The notes beneath the pieces were generated by a model that made no database searches, was not told the origin of the DNA, and worked only from the letters and a program-made list of their open reading frames with translations. DNA of 64,000 nt from an uncultured Flavobacteriaceae bacterium (GTDB lineage Bacteria; Bacteroidota; Bacteroidia; Flavobacteriales; Flavobacteriaceae). The stretch is from positions 1 to 64,000 of the forward strand of contig CANLCJ010000004.1 of assembly GCA_947489085.1 (NCBI GenBank), written 5' to 3'. The position numbers and the translations under genes are program-made. Shown one piece after another: positions 8,870 to 18,564 of this stretch (position 1 is its first letter; every line of letters begins with the position of its first letter).

Positions 8870-11335
8870 TTGAAAACAAATTACTGCTTTGCTCTGTTAC
8901 TCTTTGTATGCTTTTTTACTATGGGGTATTCCCAAGAATCTACAATTACAGGTGTTATTCTCGACCAAAACAATACACCTGTACCTAATGTCTCTGTTAA
9001 AGCAGGAGACTCTGGTACAGAAACTAACGAAAATGGCTTTTACAGCTTAAAAATTCCATCAGGGACAAATACTATTGTAGAGTTCTCTCATTTGGCTTAC
9101 AAAAGAATTGCTGTTACATTTAATTTAAAAAACGGAGTTATAGAAGAGTTTAATCCTGTATTAAGCGAGTCGATAGAACAAATTGCCAAAGTTGTAATCT
9201 CTGGTAACAGGCGAAAAGATGTAGAAGGCGTTGTAACTATAGAACCAGAAACTATTAGAAAAATACCCGGTGCAAATGCAGGTGTAGAAAACGTATTGCT
9301 ATCCTTACCGGGCGTAAATAATAATAATGAGTTAAGTACCCAATACTCTGTAAGAGGTGGTAATTTCGACGAAAACCTTGTATACATTAACGGTATTGAA
9401 GTTTACCGTCCTTTTTTAGTAAGATCTGGACAGCAAGAAGGCTTAAGTTTTGTAAACTCCGATCTTGTACAGAATGTAAATTTTTCAGCAGGAGGGTTTC
9501 AAGCCAAATACGGCGATAAGTTATCTTCTGTATTAGATATTACTTATAAAACGCCTTATAAATTTGCTGCTAGTGCAGATGTTAGTTTTCTAGGTGCTAC
9601 AGTAGCTGTAGAAAGCATAAGTAAAGATTCGAAATTTACTAGTGTGGTTGGTGCGCGTTACAGAAATAATAACCTTTTAGTAGATGCCAGACAAACTGAA
9701 ACTAATTTTACTCCAATTTTCGCAGATCTTCAAGGATTTTTTACCTATAAATTTACCAATAAATTTCATCTTAGTTTTCTAGGCAATGCCACTCTAAATC
9801 AATATGATTTTCAACCACTCACCAGACAAACTAATTTTGGATCTATAGACGATCCTATGGCTTTAGTGGTGTTTTTTGAAGGAGAAGAACAAACCGAATA
9901 CCAAACTTATTTTGGCGCTTTAAAAGGCACTTATTTTGTAAACGACAATTTAACTTTAGACTTTACAGCCTCTGCATACCACACCGTAGAAGAAGAGTTT
10001 TTCGATATACTCGCACAATATAATATTGGAGATGTAAACTCTAATATTGGTGATGAGAATTTAGGTGAAGTTGAATTTACCGAAGGGGTTGGAAGCCAAT
10101 TATCCAGCGGTAGAAATAGTTTAGATGCATTAATAACGACTGCACAGGTAAAAGGCGATTTAAAATTAAATGGCAACCGTTTTGAGTGGGCTGTTGGTTA
10201 CACTCACGAAGACATTAGAGACCGTTTAAGAGAGTTTGAAGTTATAGATTCTGCAGGCTTTTCTATTAGACCTCCAAGAAGTTTACCAAGAAACGAACAG
10301 CCCTTTGTGCCTTTTGAGGGCGATATTGTTCCTTTTACGAGCATTAGGGCTAGAAACAATACAAAAATTGATAGAATTCAAGGGTATTTGCAATGGAGCA
10401 AGCGCTCTAACATAGGCGAGAGTAAAGTATGGTACAACGTTGGTGCGAGATTGCATAACTGGACGGTAAACGATGAGCGTACCAACCAAACCGTTAACAA
10501 TACTATATTTACACCACGAGCACAATTTGCTATTAAACCCAATTGGAAAAAAGATATGCTGTTTAGAGTGTCTGGTGGTCTCTATTACCAGCCACCGTTT
10601 TACAGAGAGCTTAGAGACTCTACTGGTACAGTAGTACCCAATGTACAAGCGCAAAAATCTTTCCATGCTGTACTAGGTAACGATTACAGTTTTAAAATGT
10701 GGGATAGGCCATTTAAACTTACTACAGAAGCTTACTATAAAGGTATAAACGATGTAAACATTTATACTTTAGAAAATGTGCGAATAAGGTATCGTGCTAC
10801 AAACGATGCCAGAGCCTTTGCCTATGGGCTAGATCTTCGCCTTAACGGTGAATTTGTACCTGGTACAGAATCTTGGTTTAGTTTTGGGTATCTTAAAACA
10901 GAAGAAAACAGAAATAATAGAGGTTATATAGCACGCCCTACAGACCAGCGTTTAAAGTTTGCTGCGTTATTTCAAGATTACGTGCCAAACATACCCTCTA
11001 TGAAAATGTATCTTAATCTAATATACAACACAGGTTTACCGGGAGGCTCGCCCCAATTTGCAGATCCACAAGAATTTCAAACCAGACTCCCAGATTTTAC
11101 AAGAGCAGATATAGGCTTTCAATTTATAGTAGTAGACCCAAAAAAACAATACGATGCTAGATGGAAAAAACCATTTAAAGAACTCACGTTAGGTCTGGAA
11201 ATTTTCAACATATTCGATGTTAGAAATTCCATAACAAATACTTTTGTTAGAGACGTCTCTTCCCAAGGTCAATTTGCCATTCCAAACTTTTTAACACCAA
11301 GAGTCTTTAATGTAAGAACAACAATGCGTTTTTAA
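8870..11335 (+). CDS. TonB-dependent receptor with carboxypeptidase-like regulatory domain
   Basis: An 821-residue outer-membrane receptor. A signal peptide is followed by a CarboxypepD_reg-like beta-sandwich (about 25-105), a plug domain (about 115-225, with the SVRGGNFDENLVYINGIEVYRP block), and a long 22-strand barrel ending in RTTMRF with the usual terminal phenylalanine. These receptors import large nutrients with energy from TonB/ExbBD; the substrate is not evident, and no SusD partner follows. I chose the TTG at 8870 because it alone yields the full signal peptide; the first in-frame ATG would truncate it. Confidence 0.9.
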   Translation: MKTNYCFALLLFVCFFTMGYSQESTITGVILDQNNTPVPNVSVKAGDSGTETNENGFYSLKIPSGTNTIVEFSHLAYKRIAVTFNLKNGVIEEFNPVLSESIEQIAKVVISGNRRKDVEGVVTIEPETIRKIPGANAGVENVLLSLPGVNNNNELSTQYSVRGGNFDENLVYINGIEVYRPFLVRSGQQEGLSFVNSDLVQNVNFSAGGFQAKYGDKLSSVLDITYKTPYKFAASADVSFLGATVAVESISKDSKFTSVVGARYRNNNLLVDARQTETNFTPIFADLQGFFTYKFTNKFHLSFLGNATLNQYDFQPLTRQTNFGSIDDPMALVVFFEGEEQTEYQTYFGALKGTYFVNDNLTLDFTASAYHTVEEEFFDILAQYNIGDVNSNIGDENLGEVEFTEGVGSQLSSGRNSLDALITTAQVKGDLKLNGNRFEWAVGYTHEDIRDRLREFEVIDSAGFSIRPPRSLPRNEQPFVPFEGDIVPFTSIRARNNTKIDRIQGYLQWSKRSNIGESKVWYNVGARLHNWTVNDERTNQTVNNTIFTPRAQFAIKPNWKKDMLFRVSGGLYYQPPFYRELRDSTGTVVPNVQAQKSFHAVLGNDYSFKMWDRPFKLTTEAYYKGINDVNIYTLENVRIRYRATNDARAFAYGLDLRLNGEFVPGTESWFSFGYLKTEENRNNRGYIARPTDQRLKFAALFQDYVPNIPSMKMYLNLIYNTGLPGGSPQFADPQEFQTRLPDFTRADIGFQFIVVDPKKQYDARWKKPFKELTLGLEIFNIFDVRNSITNTFVRDVSSQGQFAIPNFLTPRVFNVRTTMRF

Positions 11336-11360
11336 AACTACCTAGGCTATTGTTATTAAG

Positions 11361-12509
11361 TTATTTAATTAAAGATTTTAATACCTGTACCGTATAATCT
11401 ATATCGGCCTTAGTATTAAATATACTTAAGGAAAAGCGTATTGATAGTTGTTCTAAAGCCTCTGGATCTAGAATTTCGTTAAGCACATGAGATTTTACCG
11501 TACTTCCACTTTGGCAGGCACTGCCCTTAGAGCAAGCAATACCTTTTAAATCTAACTGGAATAAAAAAAGTTCCGTTTGCGATGCTGTAACAGGAAAGCG
11601 TACGTTTAAAATGGTATGAGTCGTTTTTGCTAAATCTTCACTTAATCCGTTAAATGCAATATTTGGAATAGCATGGTATAGTTGCGTAATAAAGTACGAT
11701 TTTAAATCGCGTAAAGTCTCTGTTTCCTGATCTAAATTAGAATAGGCCAAAGCCAAAGCCTTACCCAACCCCACAATGTTATATAGAGCTTCTGTTCCCG
11801 CTCTTAACCCTCGCTCCTGTTCCCCTCCATATACTAATGGTTTTAAAACATTTGTTTTTTTAATGTATAAAAATCCAACACCTTTGGGTCCATGAAATTT
11901 ATGCGCGCTGGCCGTTAAAAAGTCAACCTCTAAACTATTCAAATCTAATGGCATATGTCCTACAGATTGTACAGCATCTGTGTGAAACAAAGCATTGTTA
12001 GCTCTACAGAGAGCGCCCACCCTATTCAAATCTAAAATAGTTCCAATCTCATTGTTAACATGCATTAAACTTACTAATGCATTAGGCGTAGATTGTAATA
12101 CACGCTCCAATTGTACTATATCAATAGTGCCAACCTCGTTTACATTAAGATAGGTCACTTCTATTTTGTATTCTTCTTTTAAGGCTTCTATTGTACGTAA
12201 TACAGCATGGTGTTCTATTTTAGTACTTATAATATGTTTTACACCCAGATCTTTAACAGCACTTCTTAAGGCCCAATTATTGGCCTCTGTGCCTCCAGAT
12301 GTAAAATAAAATTCTCCAGAAGTAGCATTCAGCAATTTTGCAATAGTTTTACGAGAAGTTTCAATTAAACTCTTTGCCTTGCGCCCAATACGGTAAGATG
12401 AGGACGGATTGCCGTAATCCTTCTGCATGGTTTCCGTTATGGCTAACACGACAGCATTTCGCATTTTTGTGGTCGCTGCATTATCTAAATACACCTCTTG
12501 CATTATCAT
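11361..12509 (-). CDS. Cysteine desulfurase (NifS/IscS-like)
   Basis: A 382-residue pyridoxal-phosphate enzyme that takes sulfur from cysteine as a persulfide for Fe-S cluster or other thio-cofactor synthesis. Visible motifs are the N-terminal YLDNAATT, the cofactor lysine K204 in SAHKFHGPKG, and the loop cysteine in CSKGSACQSGS near residues 326-332. Length is typical of the IscS/NifS group. An ATG two codons downstream (12503) is an equally good start. It stands alone, convergent with the TonB receptor and divergent from a lipoprotein; no isc or suf genes are nearby. Confidence 0.9.
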   Translation of the reverse strand: MIMQEVYLDNAATTKMRNAVVLAITETMQKDYGNPSSSYRIGRKAKSLIETSRKTIAKLLNATSGEFYFTSGGTEANNWALRSAVKDLGVKHIISTKIEHHAVLRTIEALKEEYKIEVTYLNVNEVGTIDIVQLERVLQSTPNALVSLMHVNNEIGTILDLNRVGALCRANNALFHTDAVQSVGHMPLDLNSLEVDFLTASAHKFHGPKGVGFLYIKKTNVLKPLVYGGEQERGLRAGTEALYNIVGLGKALALAYSNLDQETETLRDLKSYFITQLYHAIPNIAFNGLSEDLAKTTHTILNVRFPVTASQTELFLFQLDLKGIACSKGSACQSGSTVKSHVLNEILDPEALEQLSIRFSLSIFNTKADIDYTVQVLKSLIK

Positions 12510-12603
12510 AAAATTTGAAACAAAAATACTCTAAATAAAATTATTTGTAATAAGTATCGTTATATATACATTTCTATTATTTTTGTTTTAAAATACACGC
12601 ATT

Positions 12604-13542
12604 ATGTCAAGATTTTTATTGATTCTATTTTCATTGTTTTTATTAGTTATTGCATCTTGTGATGATGGCGATGTTATTGATTTTGAATTTGACTTTAACG
12701 ACACTTTTAATGCCTGTGGTACAACAGATTTGCTGCTTTTTAAAACCAGAATAGATCCATCGGAAACTATATCGCTTTCTATTCCTAATTTTGAATTGGA
12801 AAATGATATCTTCGACATTACTCCAGATTCTTCTGAAATTCTTATAAGCATACCTGTAACTTTTACCTATAGGACTTACGATAGGCCTGATTTACCAGAT
12901 AATATTTTTTGTAATAACATTCCACCCTCTAACTTAAATATTGCCATAGACCAAAGCAGCGAGGCTACAGCGCTTATAACACGTACATTAATTGAAGATG
13001 ATAACGATGGAATTCCAGCCATTTTTGAAGGACAAGACCCTAATGGTGATGGCGATTTTAGTGATGCTTTAGATTTCGATGGTGATGGGATTCCTGATTA
13101 CCTAGATGTTGATGATGATGGAGATAACATATTGACTATTAATGAAAATGAAGCTTCGAATAGAGACGATAATTTTATAATGTCTAATGCTCAAGATTTT
13201 GACGAAGATGGGATGCCTGATTATTTAGATACTGATGATGATAACGATGGGGTTTTAACCAGAGATGAAGAAACTATGACGCAAAACCAAGATCCAGGAG
13301 ACGATTTTACTGGAGGAACAGGACGTCCAGATTATCTAGACAGCTTACAAGTAGGTGCTGTACCAGCCACTGCATTTAGACCGCACACTATTCAGAGAGC
13401 TTATAATGTAGATGTATTTGTTCGCGATATTAATATCGACTTTATATCTCAAGATATATTCGATTTCGGTAGATTAGTCGGCCAAAATACTTTAACAACT
13501 GGAAGCGTAATGGTAACTCCTGATTTTGTTGAAGCGCCGTAA
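12604..13542 (+). CDS. Lipoprotein with thrombospondin type 3-like calcium repeats
   Basis: A 312-residue protein with a lipoprotein signal peptide (lipobox cysteine at about residue 19). The N-terminal 110 residues are beta-rich and unassigned. From about residue 136 to 245 there are acidic repeats of the thrombospondin type 3 kind (DDDGD, DFDGDGIPDYLD, DTDDDNDGV), which bind calcium and act as stiff spacers in surface proteins. No T9SS sorting domain is present. It is a likely surface or outer-membrane lipoprotein of unknown role. Confidence 0.8.
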   Translation: MSRFLLILFSLFLLVIASCDDGDVIDFEFDFNDTFNACGTTDLLLFKTRIDPSETISLSIPNFELENDIFDITPDSSEILISIPVTFTYRTYDRPDLPDNIFCNNIPPSNLNIAIDQSSEATALITRTLIEDDNDGIPAIFEGQDPNGDGDFSDALDFDGDGIPDYLDVDDDGDNILTINENEASNRDDNFIMSNAQDFDEDGMPDYLDTDDDNDGVLTRDEETMTQNQDPGDDFTGGTGRPDYLDSLQVGAVPATAFRPHTIQRAYNVDVFVRDINIDFISQDIFDFGRLVGQNTLTTGSVMVTPDFVEAP

Positions 13543-13561
13543 TTAAACGTTTTTTTAAAGA

Positions 13562-14113
13562 TTAATTTTGAAGAAAGTATACCTCTGTTGCTCCCAAACC
13601 GTATTTTTGGTAGTTGGCCTCGTAAAACTTAATTCCGTCGTAGCGTCTCAAAAGTGTTTCTAACTCTAACTTTAAAACGCCTTCGCCTACACCATGGATA
13701 AATACTAAGCGCTGTAAGCGCTTAGCCATAGCAAATTCTAACTTATGCTTGGCAGTTTCTAATTGTAAGTTCAACATGTCGTAATTAGACATGCCTTTAG
13801 TTGATGGTACTAGTTTGTTTATATGCAAATCTACTTCTAAAGCGTGTTGTGCCCGTTCTTTAGGTTTAACTCTTTTGGTTGTCTTGCGCTTAACACTTTC
13901 CTTTTCTGCTACAATTGCAGCAATATTTTTAGTATCTATACTATTATCTAACATGGCATTACCATGTGTAATACGTACAAGTTCAGAGGCATCAAAATCT
14001 AACAAAAAACCATCTTCAGTCTCAACCGTAACTTTATTGGCTTTAGCACTAACAACCGTACCTGTAATGTCTTCGTCTAAAACCGAAACCATATCACCTT
14101 TACTGTAACTCAT
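13562..14113 (-). CDS. Smr-domain protein
   Basis: A 183-residue protein with an N-terminal SH3/KOW-like module (residues 1-50, KGDMVSVLDEDITGTVV) and a C-terminal Smr domain (about 95-183) containing the LDLH-like EVDLHINKL and the HGVGEGVLK loop. Smr domains are nucleases or nucleic-acid binding domains, as at the end of MutS2; a stand-alone form with this N-terminal module is common in Bacteroidetes. It overlaps the upstream small membrane gene by 14 bases, so the two are co-translated. Confidence 0.88.
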   Translation of the reverse strand: MSYSKGDMVSVLDEDITGTVVSAKANKVTVETEDGFLLDFDASELVRITHGNAMLDNSIDTKNIAAIVAEKESVKRKTTKRVKPKERAQHALEVDLHINKLVPSTKGMSNYDMLNLQLETAKHKLEFAMAKRLQRLVFIHGVGEGVLKLELETLLRRYDGIKFYEANYQKYGLGATEVYFLQN

Positions 14114-14300
14114 CTTGCTCCTCTTTTACAAACGTATTTTCTTTTTTCTTACTAGGTATAGTAGCTGCTAGTCTATAAACGCCTAGCATTAAAATCACTA
14201 TTCCTATAATTAAAATTATTTGGTTTTGGTCTTTGCCTGCTTTTGCATAAAAAGCAACACATGCACCACATGCAATTAAAATGTAATTAAAATATTTCAT
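14100..14300 (-). CDS. Small membrane protein
   Basis: A 66-residue protein with two hydrophobic segments (about 4-18 and 27-47) and a charged tail. I place the start at the ATG at 14300, because the longer frame from 14336 adds 12 residues that look like untranslated leader. It overlaps the Smr gene by 14 bases and is probably expressed with it. Function unknown. Confidence 0.7.
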   Translation of the reverse strand: MKYFNYILIACGACVAFYAKAGKDQNQIILIIGIVILMLGVYRLAATIPSKKKENTFVKEEQDELQ

Positions 14301-14715
14301 AACAATTAAAACTGCAAAGTTACGCCAAATAGGCAAAGTTGCAAGTATAATAAATACATACTAGTTGTAATAGTACAATATTGAAACTACCATTATTCAT
14401 CCATTTTCAAACTTAAACATGGTTTTACTACACATCTATTACTGTTTTCATTTATGGTGAATAATTTCGTGTAATTATGCTGAATTATCTTTCGCTAGTC
14501 TTAGGCAAAAAATTAAAGCTTAGCCATAAATTAAGATTTCATTTTTTAACCTAAAAATAGTAGAAAAAGAAACTATATATGCAGAGTTTTTAGTTGTAAA
14601 TTGTATAATTAACGCGTTAAGGATATTAAGCGAAAACAGATTTTAGATTTTATTTTGATTTCTTATAATAACTTCCCATTATTGCAACAGGATGCTGTAA
14701 AATCACCCTAATATT
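14301..14715. other. Non-coding stretch, 415 bases
   Basis: The gap separates the leftward small membrane gene from the rightward DUF2752 gene and must hold both promoters. It is very AT-rich. I see no convincing hairpin, repeat or RNA gene in it. Confidence 0.45.
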
Positions 14716-15015
14716 ATGTTTTTAATTGCAGATTTAGACAAATATATGTTGCCCTGTTTAAATAAGAAGTTATTTGGACTGGAATGTATGGGCTGTGGCT
14801 TTCAGCGCAGTTTCGTTTTATTACTAAATGGAGAATTTGTTGATGCTTTTAAAATGTATCCTGCGATTTACACTCTAATTGCTCTTGTGCTTTTAATTGG
14901 TGTTAACATGCTTAAACCTTCTAAAATTATATATAATAGCATTTTAGCTCTAGGCATTATAAATCTGCTTATTATAATTGGTAATTTTTTTATGAAGACA
15001 TTTTCCATATTTTAA
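14716..15015 (+). CDS. DUF2752 membrane protein
   Basis: A 99-residue protein of the DUF2752 family. The family core is a CxxCG motif (GLECMGCGFQRSF) followed by a short helix and LLNGEFVDAF, then two transmembrane segments (about 50-70 and 74-94). The role of the family is unknown; members are inner-membrane proteins often found beside CD225-type proteins, but no such partner is seen here. It stands alone. Confidence 0.85.
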   Translation: MFLIADLDKYMLPCLNKKLFGLECMGCGFQRSFVLLLNGEFVDAFKMYPAIYTLIALVLLIGVNMLKPSKIIYNSILALGIINLLIIIGNFFMKTFSIF

Positions 15016-15106
15016 GACAGGGCTCTGTAACAAAAACTAGACTTATAATTTTTGGAATGCTAACGGGTTTAGCAGGTATTCGAAATGTCTCGACCAATCA
15101 ATACAT

Positions 15107-15994
15107 TTAAACCACTCGCATTTGCGAATGTTGTAATCGTTCTAATTTAGGCTTGGAGTTGGAAGTATTTAAATTTGTAATTTGAACGTAAATACTGTTT
15201 TTATCTTCTGCGGCATCAGAAACTGCATAAATACCTGTTATGGTATCCCAGATTGGCGCACCATCTTGGAGGTAGTAATTCAAATTAATAGAACCTTGTT
15301 TAGTGCTTGTTTCTCCTTCTGGAGTTTGAGTTTGTAGTATCCCCTTTCGCTTTAAAACGACATCTGTTTTTAATTGATCGTGATAATGTATAACGTCTAC
15401 ACTTGTAAAAGGAGTTGGCAATGGATAATGGTATAAGGCAAAATTGGACTTTGGTTTAAGTTTTGTTTCAGTTTGAAAATCTATAAAAAATAGATTAATA
15501 AACCAGTCCTGCAATTTTAGGGTGTTTAATAATTGATTATCGTCTTTAATTAGTTTTGCAAAATCATTAAGAAACGTTTTGTATGTTTCGGTCTTAGCTC
15601 CTGCATACAATTCCTTTTCTACGAACGTCCAACGCTTTAATATTTGAGTATGATTTTGTATTTTTAAAATACTTGCGTTATTATCTACACGTAATTGAAT
15701 AGGATAGATCACAGATTCTAAAATTGTTTCGAAATCGTTTTTAAATGTATTATTTTGATTGGAGGCGTATTGATTTCGTGTTTTATTAAGTTCTAAAACT
15801 GCAGTGCTATTGTCTAAACGCTCTAAAAACGAAAGACTCACCTTATAGTCTAAAGCAAATGTGTTGCCTAAATGTGCCGTATGCTTTAACTGTAACCTAT
15901 ATTCATGTTTTACAGCATCTATTTCTATGGGCAAATTAGTTGCTTCCGTATCATCTTCTTCTATAGCAGTTATTCCAAAATCCCATTGTATCAT
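15107..15994 (-). CDS. Unknown cytosolic protein, paralogue of the T6SS-island gene at 46505
   Basis: A 295-residue protein without signal peptide or membrane segment. I do not recognise a named domain. Read against the 302-residue protein at 46505-47413, the middle parts align: a hydrophobic strand pattern, then ILKIQNHTQILKRW against IIKLITNYKEILQKW, then a long polar helix region with LLNTLKLQDWFINLFF against LFLDDLKQNRILGMLF. The partner gene lies between vgrG and a PAAR-like gene, so this orphan may be a stray T6SS accessory protein. It is a single gene; the upstream gap has no clear signal. Confidence 0.6.
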   Translation of the reverse strand: MIQWDFGITAIEEDDTEATNLPIEIDAVKHEYRLQLKHTAHLGNTFALDYKVSLSFLERLDNSTAVLELNKTRNQYASNQNNTFKNDFETILESVIYPIQLRVDNNASILKIQNHTQILKRWTFVEKELYAGAKTETYKTFLNDFAKLIKDDNQLLNTLKLQDWFINLFFIDFQTETKLKPKSNFALYHYPLPTPFTSVDVIHYHDQLKTDVVLKRKGILQTQTPEGETSTKQGSINLNYYLQDGAPIWDTITGIYAVSDAAEDKNSIYVQITNLNTSNSKPKLERLQHSQMRVV

Positions 15995-16378
15995 AATTGT
16001 ATTTTTTTTTAATGAAATAAGAACCTAAACTCCAATTCCGTTGGTATTGTAATCCTAATTTTAACTGTAGTAAAAAAATATAAGTTACATAATCATATTT
16101 TTTACAATTGTAATTATTTACTACACAATATACGTTAGAAGTATTGTCTTTGGACGCTGGAAAAACAGTAAATTTTTATACAATCGCAAGCATAACATTT
16201 CGGTAACATAAAGCCTACAAATTACAGAAATTCGTACTAGATATTACATGTGTTTACAATACGGTAAGAAAAATTTAACCCTCGTTAAATTGTAATTTAA
16301 AAATAAGTATAGGATTTATTTAAAAAAAAATTAGCGAGGGTTATGCTTGGTGTAAAATACGTTTTTACATCTTAAAAT
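15995..16378. other. Non-coding stretch with a 12-bp palindrome and a long inverted repeat
   Basis: This 384-base gap has a perfect palindrome TTACAATTGTAA at 16102-16113, which could be an operator or chance in AT-rich DNA. Near its right end is the long-armed inverted repeat listed separately. The promoter of the leftward gene at 15107 must be near 16000-16060 but is not clear. Confidence 0.4.
16276..16343 (-). terminator. Possible terminator of the OmpA/PorP operon
   Basis: Two 13-nt arms (16276-16288 and 16331-16343) pair with a single G-U exception around a 42-nt AT-rich loop. They lie 36 bases beyond the stop of the leftward OmpA gene, and five U residues follow the stem on that strand. 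The arms are too similar for chance, but the loop is unusually long. Confidence 0.55.
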
Positions 16379-18550
16379 TTAAAAAATTTGCTTAATAACA
16401 AAATGAGATCTTCTGTTTCCTTCATGCTCTTCTTCAGAGCAAGAGTCTTCTGTAGCACATTTTATTATTGGTTTAGATTCGCCATAACCTATAGCTGTAA
16501 TTCTATAAGATTCTATACCTTGAGATACCAAATATTCTTTTGTAGAAGTTGCTCGTTTTTGAGATAAATCTCTGTTGTATGTTTTATTTCCTCTAATATC
16601 GGTATGAGACTCTATTTCTACTTGCATTTTAGGGTATTTACGCATTAAAGCTAATACGGGTTTAAGTATGTTTTTAACATCTCTACGTATGTACCATAGC
16701 TTGTAATCGAAATAAATTTCACCTGTTTTAATCATTAAACGGTTGCCATCTTTTACAATTAATGGCTCTGAAGCTATAACACGTGATGTTTCTTTTTCTC
16801 TATTTTGCTTGGTTTGCTCCTGTCTTTTAAGCGTTTCTTCTTCTTTTTGTTTCTTTAACTCTCGTTCTCTTTCTTCTTTTTGCTTTTTTAACTCTCGCGC
16901 TTTTTCTTCTTGCTTACGCTTTTTTTCTTCTTCCTTTTTCTGTATAAAAGCTAAAGAAACCAATGCTAAAGAAGCATCATTTTTCTTCTTACGTATGCTC
17001 CCTATATTAAGTGTGCGTTGTGCCGAAACGTAGCCTTGAGCTGTAGCTTTAACAACTACCGAAATCTCACAAGGGATGTCTTTTAAAAAGCTACCATCTT
17101 GCGTGGTGTTATGGGTATGCAATAAATTGCTCTTTTTACTCACCACTTTTTCAATGGTAACTGTGGCATTGGCTATTGGCGTTTTGGTATGCTTATCTGT
17201 AATTATACCTTCTATATATTGCTTACAATCTTCTATAATTAGAGGCTTTTCTTCTTTAAAATTGTAAATATCATCGCTACCAGTACCTGTTTTTCTATTA
17301 GAGGATACATAGCCATTTTTTAAGGTTTCATCTAAATAAATTGCAAAATCATCGTAACCAGAATTTAAAGGAAGCCCTAAATTCTCTGGTTTTAAAAAAT
17401 TCCCTTTATCTTGTTTAGACCAAAAAACATCTAAACCTCCAAAACCTAAGTGGCCGTTCGATGAGAAATAGAGGTCGCCATTGGCAGCTATAAACGGAAA
17501 TTGTTCTCTGTGTTTTGTATTGATTTTTGTCCCTAAATTTACAGGGGCGCTATAAGTACTATCTGTTAAAACATCTACATAATATAAATCGAACCCTCCT
17601 ATACTTTCTGGCATGTCTGAAGCGAAATATAACCGCTTACCGTCTGGACTTAATGCAGGATGCTCTACAGAATAATTATCGCCATTAAACGGCAGTGCTT
17701 CAACCTTTGTCCACACGCTATCTATAAAATGCGCTTTGTATAATTTTAAATGTGTAACATCTTTATCGTCTTTTACTTCCTTTCGCTTGGTATAATTGTT
17801 TCTTGTAAAATACATTACTTTACCATTTGGGCTAAACGCAACTGTAGCTTCGTGTAATTTTGTATTTACGTCTTTAGAAATGGGTTTAGGTGCTGCATTG
17901 GGGTTTTGCAAACTGTCTTTGTGTATGGTATAAATATCTAAAAACGGCTCATTATTCCAACCGTAGTAACCATTTAAAACCGAATTGCGTTTTTGTTCCT
18001 TTTTAGAAGCTGCAAAAACCAGAGCATCTTTAAAAGCAAACATACCAAACTCTGATTGTGGAGTATTAATACGCAGGTTTTTTAACGTGTAACGCTCTCC
18101 TATGGCTTGTATATTTTCCAACGTTTTTACATCTTTATTAAACAAATCTAAGGCTGTACTATCGCCTATAGTTGTAAAATATTCTCGCATTACACTGTTA
18201 GCATCTTTATAATTTCCAGATGCTTTTAAGGCTTGCACGTATTTAAATGTGTTCTCATAGGTATTATTTTTTTTACTTCTATTTAATAAATACCCATAAA
18301 GCCTGGCCGATGTTTTTAAATCTCCAATATTGTAATAAGATGTCGCTAGTCGCTCTACTATTTCCTTTGTTCTATTTTTTTGTATTACATTTTCATATAA
18401 TGGTATCGCTTTAGCGTAAGACGCCCTATTAAAATACGAATTTGCTTTTCTTAAATCACTATTAAATACTTTTTTGGGTTTACTTTTCTCTTCCTGAGAA
18501 AATCCAGAGTACATAACAAATAATGTTAATACATATATTACTTTTTTCAT
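16379..18550 (-). CDS. OmpA-family protein with TPR, PD40 and carboxypeptidase-regulatory domains (PorE-like)
   Basis: A 723-residue cell-envelope protein. A signal peptide (1-19) is followed by tetratricopeptide-like helices (about 28-120), WD40-like PD40 propeller repeats (about 190-420; ALSPDGKRLYFASD), a CarboxypepD_reg-like domain (about 445-525), a highly charged K/E-rich coiled coil (about 530-580), and a C-terminal OmpA domain (about 615-720; ESHTDIRGNKTYN, RNLS-type helix) that binds peptidoglycan. This order matches PorE-like proteins and SprE/GldN-adjacent OmpA proteins of T9SS loci. It closes a three-gene operon with a PorP/SprF protein and a giant sorted adhesin; gaps are 14 and 21 bases. 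Confidence 0.9.
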   Translation of the reverse strand: MKKVIYVLTLFVMYSGFSQEEKSKPKKVFNSDLRKANSYFNRASYAKAIPLYENVIQKNRTKEIVERLATSYYNIGDLKTSARLYGYLLNRSKKNNTYENTFKYVQALKASGNYKDANSVMREYFTTIGDSTALDLFNKDVKTLENIQAIGERYTLKNLRINTPQSEFGMFAFKDALVFAASKKEQKRNSVLNGYYGWNNEPFLDIYTIHKDSLQNPNAAPKPISKDVNTKLHEATVAFSPNGKVMYFTRNNYTKRKEVKDDKDVTHLKLYKAHFIDSVWTKVEALPFNGDNYSVEHPALSPDGKRLYFASDMPESIGGFDLYYVDVLTDSTYSAPVNLGTKINTKHREQFPFIAANGDLYFSSNGHLGFGGLDVFWSKQDKGNFLKPENLGLPLNSGYDDFAIYLDETLKNGYVSSNRKTGTGSDDIYNFKEEKPLIIEDCKQYIEGIITDKHTKTPIANATVTIEKVVSKKSNLLHTHNTTQDGSFLKDIPCEISVVVKATAQGYVSAQRTLNIGSIRKKKNDASLALVSLAFIQKKEEEKKRKQEEKARELKKQKEERERELKKQKEEETLKRQEQTKQNREKETSRVIASEPLIVKDGNRLMIKTGEIYFDYKLWYIRRDVKNILKPVLALMRKYPKMQVEIESHTDIRGNKTYNRDLSQKRATSTKEYLVSQGIESYRITAIGYGESKPIIKCATEDSCSEEEHEGNRRSHFVIKQIF

Positions 18551-18564
18551 AAAAATAATTGTGT

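Noticed and set aside
10283-10666. Leftward open frame of 127 codons inside the TonB receptor gene
   Set aside because: It is a shadow of the coding strand; no signal, motif or independent spacing supports it.
13080-13290. Asp/Gly-rich repeats as RTX toxin repeats
   Set aside because: The pattern is DxDxDGxxD with DYLD, that of thrombospondin type 3 spacers, not the GGxGxDxxx nonapeptide of RTX.
15107-15994. Prophage tail or structural gene
   Set aside because: No other phage gene is nearby, and its pattern fits the T6SS-island protein at 46505 better.
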